Source: Pterobdella sp. o SKG-2022
Taxonomy: Eukaryota; Annelida; Clitellata; Hirudinida; Piscicolidae
Direction: 5' to 3'
Assembly: GCA_964035795.1 (NCBI GenBank)
Contig: OZ038320.1
Coordinates: 1,780,053 to 1,844,052 of the forward strand
Length of the DNA stretch: 64,000 bases
Part shown: positions 41,353 to 54,300 of the stretch, in pieces
How the letters are laid out: each line of letters begins with the position of its first letter
Position numbering within the stretch: position 1 is the stretch's first letter
Translations under genes and position numbers: made by a program
The notes under the pieces: generated by a model
What the model was told of the DNA's origin: nothing
The model's input: the letters and a program-made list of their open reading frames with translations, nothing else
Database searches by the model: none

Positions 41353-43263
41353 TTCTTGAATGCATAGCTTATACCCCTTGAATGTTGTTGTGTGGGGTCA
41401 ATGAAACTAAAAGTCTTTATTTATGACTAAACTTCAAACATAAACAAAGTTTTGGGCCCAGTTGAGGGTCCACTGTGAGGCACGTTAGGAAAGATACATA
41501 AGATGTCAATGAAGAGTTTATTAATCTTTATGTTGTTATATGCATAAAAGTTTTTCCTTTTTTGAAAGTTTCATAGAATATTATAGGTTACATAGTTCTT
41601 CAGATAACCTGCTTAAAGTGACCCAATAGTTAATTCTTAATTTACTCATTCAATACTAATTGTTCTACAATGCATGAACTCTTGTAACTTTTTTTATCGA
41701 AGATTTTTCCATACGAAGCATGCTGTTATCACAAAAAACAAGAAATCGATTAATTTCTTCTGAGAATCTGAAAGAATTGATTAAATCTGCAGAGTTTAAT
41801 CGTTTCAAAACTTTTTAAAAAAAGTTAATCAATAAAATTTTTGAAATAATCTACCGTTTGAAATATTCTCTAATTTAAAACTTTGTCATTTGAAGTGGTA
41901 ATTTTCTTCGTTGTAAACTCTCCTTTGATTTGTTCTTTTCAAGCTTTTTCATAATAGTTGTGAAGATAATTCGCAAGAAATTTTTGAATGACATAATGTA
42001 TGGAATAAATTTAAATTGTCACCTTCAATTAGTTTTTCAAAGAAGCCATCGGTGCGAATTAAAAAAATTTCAAACACACCTTTTGATGTACTGCTTTCTA
42101 TAAATATATTACAAACTGAATAATTCCCTTAAGGAGAGTTTTTATTTTTCATTTTTTTTATTTGGTATGTTTGCAGCCTGAATGGTTGGAGAGGCGTTTA
42201 GACAACACTCGAAATATTGAAAACAAAACTAAACTTTTGTGAGACATTCAAAAATCTCTTTGAAAAATTGAAAACCCAAAAAAAAGACAACAAAAAGTTA
42301 TCACTTAAGTTTATGGAAAAAGTCTTCAAAAAATCTGACTAAATTTTTGCTCACTAGCGTCGGTTGAAGTCACTCTAACTATCACCCCTCACAACAGTTT
42401 TCTCCATTAACACCACCCCCCATGACTGCCAATATGTGCTGGTAGTTTAAAGGCGTTATGAAATTCACTTTGTCACATACTCCCTTATTCTGGCTGAGTT
42501 AGGTCTACCTTATAATAGAAAATAATGCTACAAAGTCACATCACCAACAACCACATTAAGTTTTGCTTAGAATCCTTGAAGGAGAAAAATCAATATTTTC
42601 TCATTTATTTCAAACTTCATTTTTTAAATGTTTGTTACATTTATCTTTTCATTGATTTTATTTATATTTATTTATTATTTTGTTTTTTCGTTCATTTTTT
42701 TCTTTTATTATTGTTTTTTTGTCTTTTTCTTTTTGGGACACGTTGTTGATTTTGTTTTTGACAGCACAAAGTAAACGTTGGTGCTAGCAATGTGATATAT
42801 GCTCTGAACAATTTTTAAAGTTGAAAAAACTTTATCTTTTGTGACTAGATTCAATTAAAAAAAAGAAAACTTAAGAAATTGAATTAAAAAACTCAGCCTA
42901 GAAAAGATTTTCATAAAAAAATATAAAAAACTATTAAATTTGAAAAACTATCAAAATAAAACTGAGTTTTCCACTAAGAAAGATAGTTATAAGACAGCTT
43001 TAACAACAGTTAAAATGATCGTGGGTTGATGTGGAAAATGTGATGAGCATGAAAACTGAAGCTAGTGTGTCAATCGATAAAATAAAAAATAGTTTTTTTG
43101 TCATGCGGTTCTCGTTTGAGTTTGTCATTTTATTGACCATAATTGTGTGTGTTTCTATCAGCGTAAAAAAAAAAGAATTTAAAACTTGTAATAATGGTGA
43201 AAATAAAAGAATACTACAAGTATCAATAATACTAACCAGAAATTTTTTAAAGTTAGTAATAAA

Positions 43264-43370
43264 AATAATAAAATTGAATTAAAAAAAAAAAAAAATAATG
43301 AAATTGAATTAAAAAAAAAAAAAAAATAATGAAATTGAATTAAAAAAAAAAAAAAAAAATAATGAAATTT
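43264..43370. repeat. Tandem repeat with long A runs
   Basis: About three copies of AATAATGAAATTGAATT followed by 13 to 17 A. Confidence 0.9.
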
Positions 43371-46339
43371 ATGTCTTCTGGAAAACCTTGATAAATCGCA
43401 TAAAGATTGAATAGAAATACAAAAGACTCAACTAGTTTTGAGCAAAAGAAATATTGTTTCTACTAACAAAAAAATTTTTTCTTTTACAAAAATATAATTT
43501 TTTTATATTGAATACATGTTTAATGTTTGGCCAATTTTTTAGATTATTTTATATTTTTATGGTATTTTATAATCTATTTTTTAAAAACAATTTCAATTAA
43601 ATAATTGTTAAGAGAATAAATTCAAACTTTTAGAAACTCTAACCCGTTATTATTTCAAAGTGTGGACTTCCAGTTCATTTGATTATGATGTCAAATTCAA
43701 TTCATTCCCAGAATTTGAATGCTAAGGATTCAACTTGACCGACAACCAACACAGTTTCAATAGCGATTTTTTTGCCTCAACTCTCCAACCTTGCTTGATG
43801 AAAAAAAATTGAAAAACTAACATTTTTTGTACTAATTTTACCACTGTAGAGGCTAAAATTGAACTTCCAAAGGTCAGAATGAAATTAGAAAGTAGTTTTA
43901 AATAACTAAGTTTAAATTTTTTTTTGGAAATGAGTTTGACTGGTCTTCAAACGACCATTATTCAAATTCAATTGAAGTTTATGCAAGATGCTCTACTCAT
44001 TTTGAACTGATTGGTTATTAGATAGTTTTTTTGGGGCCTTAGTCTCGTTATGATCACCCGCATTTTCCATGAAAATCAAAAGATTTCAAGCTAATTATTA
44101 AAGCTAAATCAAATTTTATTTTTCACACATTTTCATAATTTATTTAAATTTTTTTTTTATTTAGGACGTCAACATTTAGTTGAAAAAAACATAATTTTTA
44201 AAAACTGGATCTCACCATAAAACTTTGGTGTGAAAAATATTCCATACTTATAAATAATCAAAGCTTTCAATATCAAAAAGTTTTTAAAAAATTAAAACAA
44301 AATTTTACGGCTTCATGAATGAAACGCTCTCAAAACTATTCCAACTATCAATTGAACTTTTAGAAATATAATTATTCAAATTCTTCACTTTTTCATCTTA
44401 ATTCAATTTATATGAATATTCATTGAAAGTTATTTCAATTTAATTTTATTTGAGTATCCTTTTTGAAAACTTTGTAGTTGTTTTGTATTAGTTTTTTTAA
44501 TTCTGCATTTTTAATACTTTCAATTGGTTTTTGAAATAATCTTTTGCTAATATTGGTTGTAAAACTCAAAATAAAAAACTCAATATACTAATTAAGATTT
44601 AATTTTTGGCTAATAAAATATAGAAAAATACAAGTACACGTTTTGAGAAAAGTTACAAATACATGAAATTCGATGAAAAACAAGAAAAAATCCTGAAACT
44701 AATAAAAACTTCAAAAACCTAGATGTAAAAATTTTAATTCAGATCTCACGCAAAATTTATTAACATTTTTAGAGCTTCAAATCTAAAATTAAATTAATAT
44801 TTCTATACCTTCGGTTTCAAAAACAATTTTAAATTAGAAAACTACCACATGAAAATGAGACCAACAATTTGTTGAATTTTATCTCTGGTCTTTTGAGCTC
44901 TCTCAACGTTATCGACTGCCTATTGCCATTTATCTCAGATTGTCTCAAAATTACAAGTTTTTTATTTTTTGAACATATTTTAAATTGTTTTGTTCAACAA
45001 TTTGAACGAGTTTAAGGTTTATTTCTATTGATAAATTTGTCCAGCCTTTGAGTTTAAGTTCTTCATGAATAAATTTATTCATATTTTGAATGAATTCTTT
45101 GAATTATTTTATAATTTCATTTCTTTTCAGATTTTAAAAATCATCATCATCACCATTTGAAGTTTACTTCCAATCGATAAAATGAAAAACTTAGTGCGTG
45201 AAAGGTAACAATTTTGTTCACGTGTCAACTTTGAATGCATGAAACTCATAGATTTTTTTGCTTTTCTTTAAATTTTGTAAAACTGCACTTCAACTGGTAC
45301 CTAATAGAAAGTTTTTCATGAAAAATTTCAATTTTTTGTTGAGACCTCGTATGTTTCTTTTGTTAAATAATTTTGATTTTCTGTTTTAAAACGAGGATTT
45401 TCACGATAAATTCATTGGAAAGGCTATAGTTATTCCATAAGTTAGAGCTCACCATGAATCATTAGCTAGCAACCAATAAATGCACTTTGAAAAGTTATCA
45501 TTTGAAATAGGAAATCACAAAATAGTTTCTAAATGGCATTTATGAAGTGGAAAGATAGCACTTTAAAATTAACATCCTAATCGCTCACCACTAATGCAAA
45601 CCAATTATTCTATCGATTGAATCTTGAAGTGAATATAATCAGAAAAAAGCATTTGACGTTCATGTGGTATATCGTACATTGATTTCCTCAACCTTGTAAG
45701 GTCCCAATGGAACCTGCCTTTATTGATTTCTTCTTTAAGTTGTTGGAAATGCATCATTAATAACAGCTGGAGCGATAAATTGCCAAATAAATATACGCTC
45801 ATCTATTGATATGCTGTTTGAATTGAGAAAGACAACTAAATACTCAGCACCTTCACTGCAACAAACCATTTTCTAGCTGCTTCAGTTTCAATCTTGCTAA
45901 TAAACACAACGTGCTTTTCTAGAAAACGAGTTCAGATCTGCCTAGCGCCAAATTTCCATGAATCAAACTCATCTTTTTTGAGAAATTTTTGCATAAGTGT
46001 TTCTTTGGGGAAAGGGTTAATCATGAAAAGCTAGACGCTGTAATCAGAAAACGTAAGTGAAGAGAAAAAGGAAAGTTTTTAAAATGTCAGGACAGTGAAT
46101 CCAACTGGGCGTCAGCTCGTGTGATGAGACAGCCTTGTTTGTAAAAACTGTTTCTTCAGAATAGGGTCTGAAAATAAAATCAAAAGTTTTTACTACTACA
46201 TATAATTTTTTGATCAAATGAATGAGAAAGTAATTGATTAATTTTTTTTCAAGCAAAACTTAATGCATGAAAATAGAATAATTAACACAATGACATTCAA
46301 AATGATTCATTCAAATACCTCAACTAATTGATCTCCAGC

Positions 46340-46422
46340 ATGGCTCGGAGACATGAAGATGTGATAAAAGATGATCTGGCTGATGAGGAAGACTTTCTTT
46401 TGAGGGATGAGCAAGAAAACAC
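46340..46422 (+). CDS. HVCN1: Hv1 exon 1: acidic N terminus
   Basis: ATG in the context CAGCATGG; encodes [20 protein letters not shown] and on to EQEN; donor GTTAGT with two bases of Thr. An AG acceptor-like CTCCAG lies one base before the ATG. Confidence 0.8.
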
Positions 46423-48329
46423 GTTAGTTTGGCTTTTTTTTGGTTCTATGCTGACTGTGTGTGTTAACCGATTAGTTTGGATCTCTTTATTCTAATGTTG
46501 TGTTGTTTTGATTCTTCCATTTTTTATGTGTTGAGATTGATTAGTTTGGGTTCCAAGATGCTTCTATGTATTTATATATATTAATGGGTTTTATATCTGT
46601 ATAAATTTGTTGGCTCAAAAGCTAATTGATATATATAGGAATTTATGGCGCCAAGATTTTGAAATTTCAATTTTGAAATTTGAATTATTCTTTTATTGGT
46701 CCATAAGAATAAACCTAAACTATTTTTGTTTCATTTTTTGGTAGTTTCTTGAAATGGAACTCAATCTTTCCCGTTTTTCAGATTTAAACATTTTTCAAAC
46801 TATTGATGAATTCTTTTATTTGTTTCTATTTCTGCTAAGAAAAGATTGTTCACAAAAAATACTTTTTTTTAATATTTTTATCTCAATTTATTTCGATTCA
46901 TTTGCATAAAAAAAGGTTTTTCAACAACAGCCAGAAAAAACAAAAAATTAATGGCGTTTCAATTGACCACTTAAGCTCCAAAAAAACAATTATCAGTCTA
47001 AAAGCTTTCTTCAACTTTAGTTCTCCAAACCAAGTTTCATTCTTTTTCAACCTGGATAACAATACTTTTGTTTGAACAAAACCCACAAACTTTTATCAAA
47101 AATCAAATAATTTTTGAAAATTGCTTGGAGTAGTTCCAGCTTTAATAGACGTCTCCCAGTATTCATTAAAATCATTATTAGTTTTGTTGCATCGAGGATG
47201 GATAGAATCAAAATGATTACCTTTTTCATTGGTTTTTGTTGTATCAAATCAAATTATATTTTTGTTTTTGAGTGATGCCGTTTTTAGATTTGTGTTTCAA
47301 ACAAATAAAGTGGTTTTATAAGTCTTATGGATATTTCAATGTAAAAATTTATTTTTACAGCAAAAAAAACCAAAGTAGGCTTTCTATAAAGATTAAACAA
47401 CTTTTCGAGTTTTTAAATGTTCAAAAACCATCACTTTTTTTCCTCAACTTCTTGAAGGTTTCAACGTGAGAAAACTTTGAGCCTCAATTTTGTTTTAAGA
47501 CGCGTCAAATTTTTAGTTTCAAAGCTTTAAACTGGATTCTTAATAATAATTCTAAGCAATAAAAACTTCGACAATATTCAATTTCCTGAAAGCATTTTTC
47601 CATTTGGGATTCAATAGCGCAGACAAACAACAAATCTTTCATACATAGACTCATAACGAGATTGACACAAAAATATGCCCTCATTTAATCTCTGATGCAC
47701 TCATAGTTTTCAGTTCTAACAATCAAATTGTCGAAAAAGTTTTATTAAAAAATTATATATTTATATATTTAAAACTGAGAAGTAATTGTAAACAAAGCTC
47801 AAACTTACTGGAAAACAAAAAATTAAGACAATTTTATTCTCTTTGGTTGTGTATTATCTTTATACATCAAATATACTACCGTGAAATGAAAAATAGAAAA
47901 CGGTTCTTTCAAATTATTTTCAAACACAAACAATTTTTTAAGAACAGCAAACACTCAACGCTAACAAGAACCAAAGTCATTATTTATAATGATCGCATTG
48001 TGAAATATTGAGAATAAAAAATTTGGAAGGTTTTATTTTCAGAAATTTTATTGTTTTTGCAGGTTAATATTTGAAATTCACTTCTCATGCTATCAAGCCA
48101 CTCAATCTTGGCCTGCATCAAATATTCTCTTCGTATTGTAGTGTTTTCAAACTTCTAACGGCAATAAAAAAACCGCTAAAAAATAAAAAAGTTATTATCT
48201 ATTGTTAAAACCCCGAAAAAACTATCAATAGCCTACAAAAACCGCAGCTTAAATATAAAGCATAGCATGTGATTATTAAAGTAAAGTGGACAATATTTAG
48301 ACTTAAAAAGGAATAATAATAACAAGAAA

Positions 48330-48387
<58 letters not shown>

Positions 48388-51300
48388 TAAACATTATTTG
48401 AGATTACATAACATCACGGGAAAAAGCTTTCGGTTTTATTTTTTTTAATTGTTTTATTTTTTAAAATTTAAAAATCCATTAAAACTCTTGTTTTCTTTCA
48501 AACTCAATTCAGTGGATTTTTTAATGGTCTCACTTCAAATCAAAATGCTTTTTTAAATCTTTGGAAATTTTAATTTCATTAAGAAAATTGATTTTATTCT
48601 GTTTTTTATATAATTTTATTGAGTTCAAATAAGTCTTTTTAAATTTGATTGATTCCATCACTAGAGCCAACATTCATTTTTTTTGTTTTCCACTTTGTTT
48701 TTAATTTGAAAAAAAATTTTTCTCACTTCCAACTATTTTGAAGCATAAATTGTGAGCGAAAGCAGAAGAGAAGTAATAAGGTGAGGTTTTGAAACATAGG
48801 CTCTCAGACCGCATTTGAATACTCTTCACTTTTGTCAACTTTTAAAAACTAAAAAATAATTAAAAAATTGGAAAAACGACTGAAAATAAAAACTTAGAAT
48901 GAAAAATAAAAAAAATGTTTTGAACATTTTGTTGAATGTTTTAACTTTTGAAGAGGACGCTGGTTGAAGGGGTGTAAAGAAGCTAATTATACAGACTGCT
49001 AAGTGAGGGTACAAGCCTTTGACAAATTATCTCACAAAACAATCTTGAAGCTCAGTTTTGTTCATTTTTTATAATAGCTTGTTAAATTAATTTTTCTCAA
49101 CTTTTCTATTTCCATTTTGATGTTTTGTTAAAATGAAGATTTAAAAAAGCTTGAGAATATTCGATTTAACAATTTAATTGACCAAAAGTTTTGAAACCGG
49201 AAATTGTTGAAATCTTCTATTCATGATCCTTTTCCAAGGCTACATCAAAGAATTTTGTGAGAAAAAAATTTTTATTTTCAAAAAATTTTTTTTATACTTT
49301 TTCCAAAAAATGTAAATTAATTCAAAATTGAAATCTCATCATGAAAGAAAATCGAATTTTTAATAGTAACGTGTGCCTATTTTTAGAAAAATTATGAAAA
49401 AATAAATTTGAAATTTTGGATAAAACTTGAAAACGAAGCTTATCGTGAGAGTTTCGTCAAATGTGACAGTTTTGTATTTTATGAATTTATTGCGAAATGT
49501 TTTAAAATTTCAATGATTTTTCATTTGAAGTTGATTTTTTTAACGATATAACAAACAACATGAATGAACGAGCATAATACCATAAAAACCAATAAAAACG
49601 AACTAAAAGCTGTAAAAAAACTTCGGAAAAACACGTGAAAACAAATTAAAGTGATAAAAGAAAATAAGAGATAGGAGTGAGATGAGCATTAAGAAATACA
49701 CAGAACACAACCCCTTTTCCAAACGTCGACAACACTGGGAGATTTTTATTCGGTTTTAAAGGCTGTTTTCGGCAAAATATCAGTACTTAGCGGAGTTTAT
49801 TATTAGCATTCTCAATACAAACAGTCTATAAAAAGCTATTTTTTCTTGTTTTTAAAGCACATACTTTAGAGTCGTTTCGAAAGAATACAATCAAATTTTA
49901 TTTTATACAAAAATAACTGAGAAAAAACTCTAGAGTTTGTGAAGTTATGGCATAGATAGGCAAGTTAACAATGGAGATCGCGTGGGTGGAAGCTAATGGA
50001 GGCTTTGCAGCTCCTTAAATCAAAGGAAAAGCGCTAAAAGGAGGGTTGGAGCTATAAAAAATAAAATATGAAGCTAACACCATTAAATGCTTTTCAAAAT
50101 CGAAAAATGCTGAAATTTTGTCTTATTTTTAACAAATAATAAGAAAAAAATGCTTTAACATTTTTTATAAAAAATTCGTGAAAATTTTTGAATAACATTT
50201 ATTTTTGATACATATATTTTAGAATTAGTCTTTTTTCCACTTTCTTCAAAACAACACTTTTGACACACCCGCACGGAGACTCGCCTGGATAACAATAGCA
50301 GGAGACAAGCAATCAATAGAGCCACAATCAATGCATTCCGCTTAAACCTGCTTTTCATCTTGATTGTCTTCAAGTTTTGCCAGGGTTTTGTTTTTTCTGT
50401 TATTTTCTTCGTTACATTTTTCAATTCTAGATTTTTATCATCCTAATTTTAAAATTTTTTTCCCATTAACAAGAAATCTATTATGAATCGCTGATGTCTC
50501 AAATCTAACTCTAATGAAAAGCTCGAAAGCTTTTTCAAAAAAGGCTAATTATGTTCTGCTTTATTCGCCTTCCTCTCAAACTTTGGTGTTGAACCATCAA
50601 ATGCCCTTCACATGCCTGAGAAACAAGCTATCTGCCATTTCACCAATCTGCTTCCACAAACAATTTCTTCATACGGTCATTGTATTCGAATGGTTAATTC
50701 ATTTATATGAAAAATCTATAAATAAGCTATTTGTTTATATTGAAAATCAATAAAAAACTTATTTATTAATGTTAAAAATCTTTAAATAGATTATTCATCT
50801 TTATTAATAATCTATAAATAGGTTTCTATTTATATTAAAAATTTAATTATATTCTTTTCATTTATCTGACCATGAAATCCATTTATTTAATGGTTATTTT
50901 ATTAATTAACTGAATTTGTTTATGTGAGAAGTCTTTTTGTATCCTTTGAAAAATGTCGGAATTATCTCCATTTTGGAGCAAAATTTCACATTTATTGGAA
51001 TAACCATGAATTATCTTTGAAGCAATTTGTATATATAAAACAAAAATCAATCCTAATAGAAAATAGGTCATCATTTAAATTAGAAACACTATAAATAAAC
51101 ACACTAAGTAAATCAATTAACACAGAAACAACTAACAATACAATGACACGTATGCATATAATGGCATTAAAAGATAGATTGTCAAATATATAACAATCTT
51201 CAAAAACCTTGTTCACACGTTGTAGCACCCAGGGTAACTTATCAATCTCCCAGCCAAAACTCCAAAATTAGGAGCATGTTATTGGTTGACTTACTTGAAA

Positions 51301-54300
51301 ACATTGTATGCATTTTAAATTCATGAAACCTAACATAAACATTTGAAGTTTAAATACCATTAAAAGTTTGTTCAATTTACAAAAATTTTTGCATGCAAAC
51401 CCCTGAAACATACAATCTTAACTACCACATACTACAGATGCAGAGGCAAAACTATGAGAGTATTGGAGAGTAATCCTTTACAAGTGGTCCTCTTTATTCT
51501 GGTAGTGATTGATGCTGGAGTGGTCATTGCAGAGATTCTGCTTGATCTCCACGCTATCAAGGGTTGGTTGGGGTTGTATTGGTTGTGTTATGAAGGGCTG
51601 TGTTTGCATTGATTATTTTTATTTTTTTAGTTTTAAGGAAGTAGTTACTTTTTATAAGAGTGGTGATTCGTTATAAAAGTGAATTTCTATGAAAGTGGTT
51701 TTCAGAATGTTTTGAAAGATTGGAGAGTTTGTTTGAAAGTTGGAAGTATTTAGGAAGAGGTTTTGAGTATGAATATTTGGTTTAATGTTGGCAAAATTTT
51801 CAAACTTTAAATTAGGTTAATAAAGAGAGTTTTTTTTATATCTTTCAGTTATAATTGATGAAGTTATTAGAAATTAAGCATTTATTTGAGTACTTCTTTG
51901 AAACACGCAAAATTGTTTATCAAGTTCACATGAAAAATATTCAAAATTAAAAAGGCAAGCCATTAAAATGAATATAAAATCCAAATTAATTTGAAATGAT
52001 TAATTATCGAAAAAATTGTATATGAAATTTAATTAAAAATTCTATTTTTGTCACAGATTTATTTTATTATCTGTTCTGAAGAATTCATATGTTTCAGTCC
52101 TGCATATGTCATATGGCCATTATTCTCATTGTTCGAGTTATAATTGCAAAATAAATTCAAAATTCTCTCATTTAATTTTTATTCGTTAAAACTAGTTTTA
52201 TCCGATTCAAGTTTTTTTATTGGTTTTCAAGCTTATAAAAATCTATTGATACAATTAGTTTATCACTAGATTTCAACATAACTTTTTAGAGACACCTTAA
52301 TTCACCCATAAATAATATTTAACAATTTTTTACGTCAATATATCATAAAATATTAGCTAATGTATTATTATAAAGCTGAACTCATCGAAAATTATAGCTG
52401 TTTTTTTGCTCAATAAATTTATTAAAGCTCTTTCATCAATCAACGCAAAAAAAATTGTTATACACAACTTTATATTTTAGTCAGCACAAACTGATTTCAT
52501 TCATGGCCAGACTCAAAAAAACCAGAAACAAATTTTCATTAAAATTTTTACCCCATAAATTAAGACTTAAGCCAAAAGATTCTAGATGTTATTATTGCCA
52601 TGTGGCTAGAGAAAGCATAGAAACCTTATGGTATATATAGCGGCCTTCATTAATTCAAATGTGCTACAGTCATTTTAGGGGGATATTATTCTCTGCAGTA
52701 ATAGAACTGTAATGGAAGATAAAATTCTCTAAGATATAAAATATTTAATGTACATCAAATAGAAAATATTGATAAAGGCATTGGTTGTTATATTGTTTTG
52801 ATTGCTCCATAGATGCTTCATTTCTTAATGTCTCTATCTCTCCATAACGTGTGATGCTCTTGGTGTTGGAGACTTTAAGAGAGATGCTAATATTTATTCC
52901 CTATTAATTCACCATATTATTTCCATGGTTTGCAGAACGTAGCAGAGAAGATATAGATGACATTGAGTTGACCTTGAACTTCTTCAAGGTTTTAATTACT
53001 CCGTTGTTTGTATGAATTTTTAAAACAAAGTTTTATGAAGTTTTCAATCTTTTTGTTTTGAACACATTTTTTTCGGATAATTTTGTTTTATTGATTGGAG
53101 CCCACCTGAATTTTACTCGTTTTTTTATATTTCCACACCTTTTGTTCAGCTAATTTTAACATCCTTTTAGAGAAACAGATCGACAAAGAGATAAAAAAAT
53201 TTGCAATTTTCCCACCAAATCGATATTTTCGTTTTTTATTGTATAAAATCATTAATTTCAGATAAATTTTCCGGAAGTCTTCTACGATTATCATGGGAAT
53301 AACCTCCAATATGTGTTGGGGAAAATGACTGAGTGGATGGACGGGGATTGCGATGATGATGAAAGAAGTGAAAAAATTATGGAAAAAGACTTAAAAGCAC
53401 ATAAAAAGCTTTCTAATAAAGAAAAAGTGAAAATGAAATTACTAGAACAAGCGTTCAAGCGAAGCTATAGAGCGGGAATGAGGGGTGGTGAGGTGAGTGG
53501 AAATAATGAAGTTGTGATGAGTGGAAAGATAGGTAAGAAAAAGGTTGGTAAAATGATTGGTGAAGTGGATGGTATTGGTGGTGGTGAAAAGAGTGGAAAA
53601 GTGGGTAATGAAAAGGGTGGTAGTGAGGTTGGTGGTGAAGTTGGGGGTGATGTTGACAATAACGGTAATGCGAAGGTTTCAGAAAACAATATACACAGCT
53701 TTTTATGTTACGAAATATTTGATGATGGTAATGGTAGGAGTGGCAATGAAGGTCACAATAATAAAAATAATAATAACAATAAAAATCATAAAAAAAACCA
53801 TCATCATAATAAAAAGATAAAAAATAATAGAAAGAAAAAACACATCATGAAAAATCATCAAAAAAATAAAAATACTGTTAACAAAAATACATCAAAAAAA
53901 ATAGAAAAAATAAAACATCGATTAAAAAAAAGTTCAAAGAGAAAAATAAATAAAAGAGAACGAACTAAAAAAGACCAGTTGATGCATTTTGGTGGGTTGA
54001 ATTATTCCCATCGGAGAGAAAATGTCAAAAAAAAATTTAAGAGTTTAATAAAAAGAAATTTTTTGAAGAGGCACATTGGAAAACATAACAACACCAAATC
54101 AAACTCAATGAATGACGAACCAAAAGCTAAATTGATGACAAAAACAAACATGGGTGTTAATAAAACCGTCTTTAATGATAAGAAAAATGATGTTTTTATT
54201 GGAAACTTTATGAAAAACACTTTGAGAATTTTCATAGATACAACGAAAAAGAATCTTGCAAAATCTTCCTTTAAAAGCATACTTGATGACGTAGGGAAGA

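Larger units (their letters stand above)
36063..46339. other. Intergenic ephrin-Hv1 (10.3 kb)
   Basis: AT-rich, no supported gene. It contains a foldback arm (38178..38247), a tandem AATAATATTATAA repeat (38362..38446), SINE-like pieces (39837..39910, 41198..41352) and a poly-A tandem repeat (43264..43370). A 65-codon minus frame at 45605..45802 (contains INKGRFHWDLTRLRKSMYD) is less AT-rich than its surroundings but not recognised. Confidence 0.6.
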
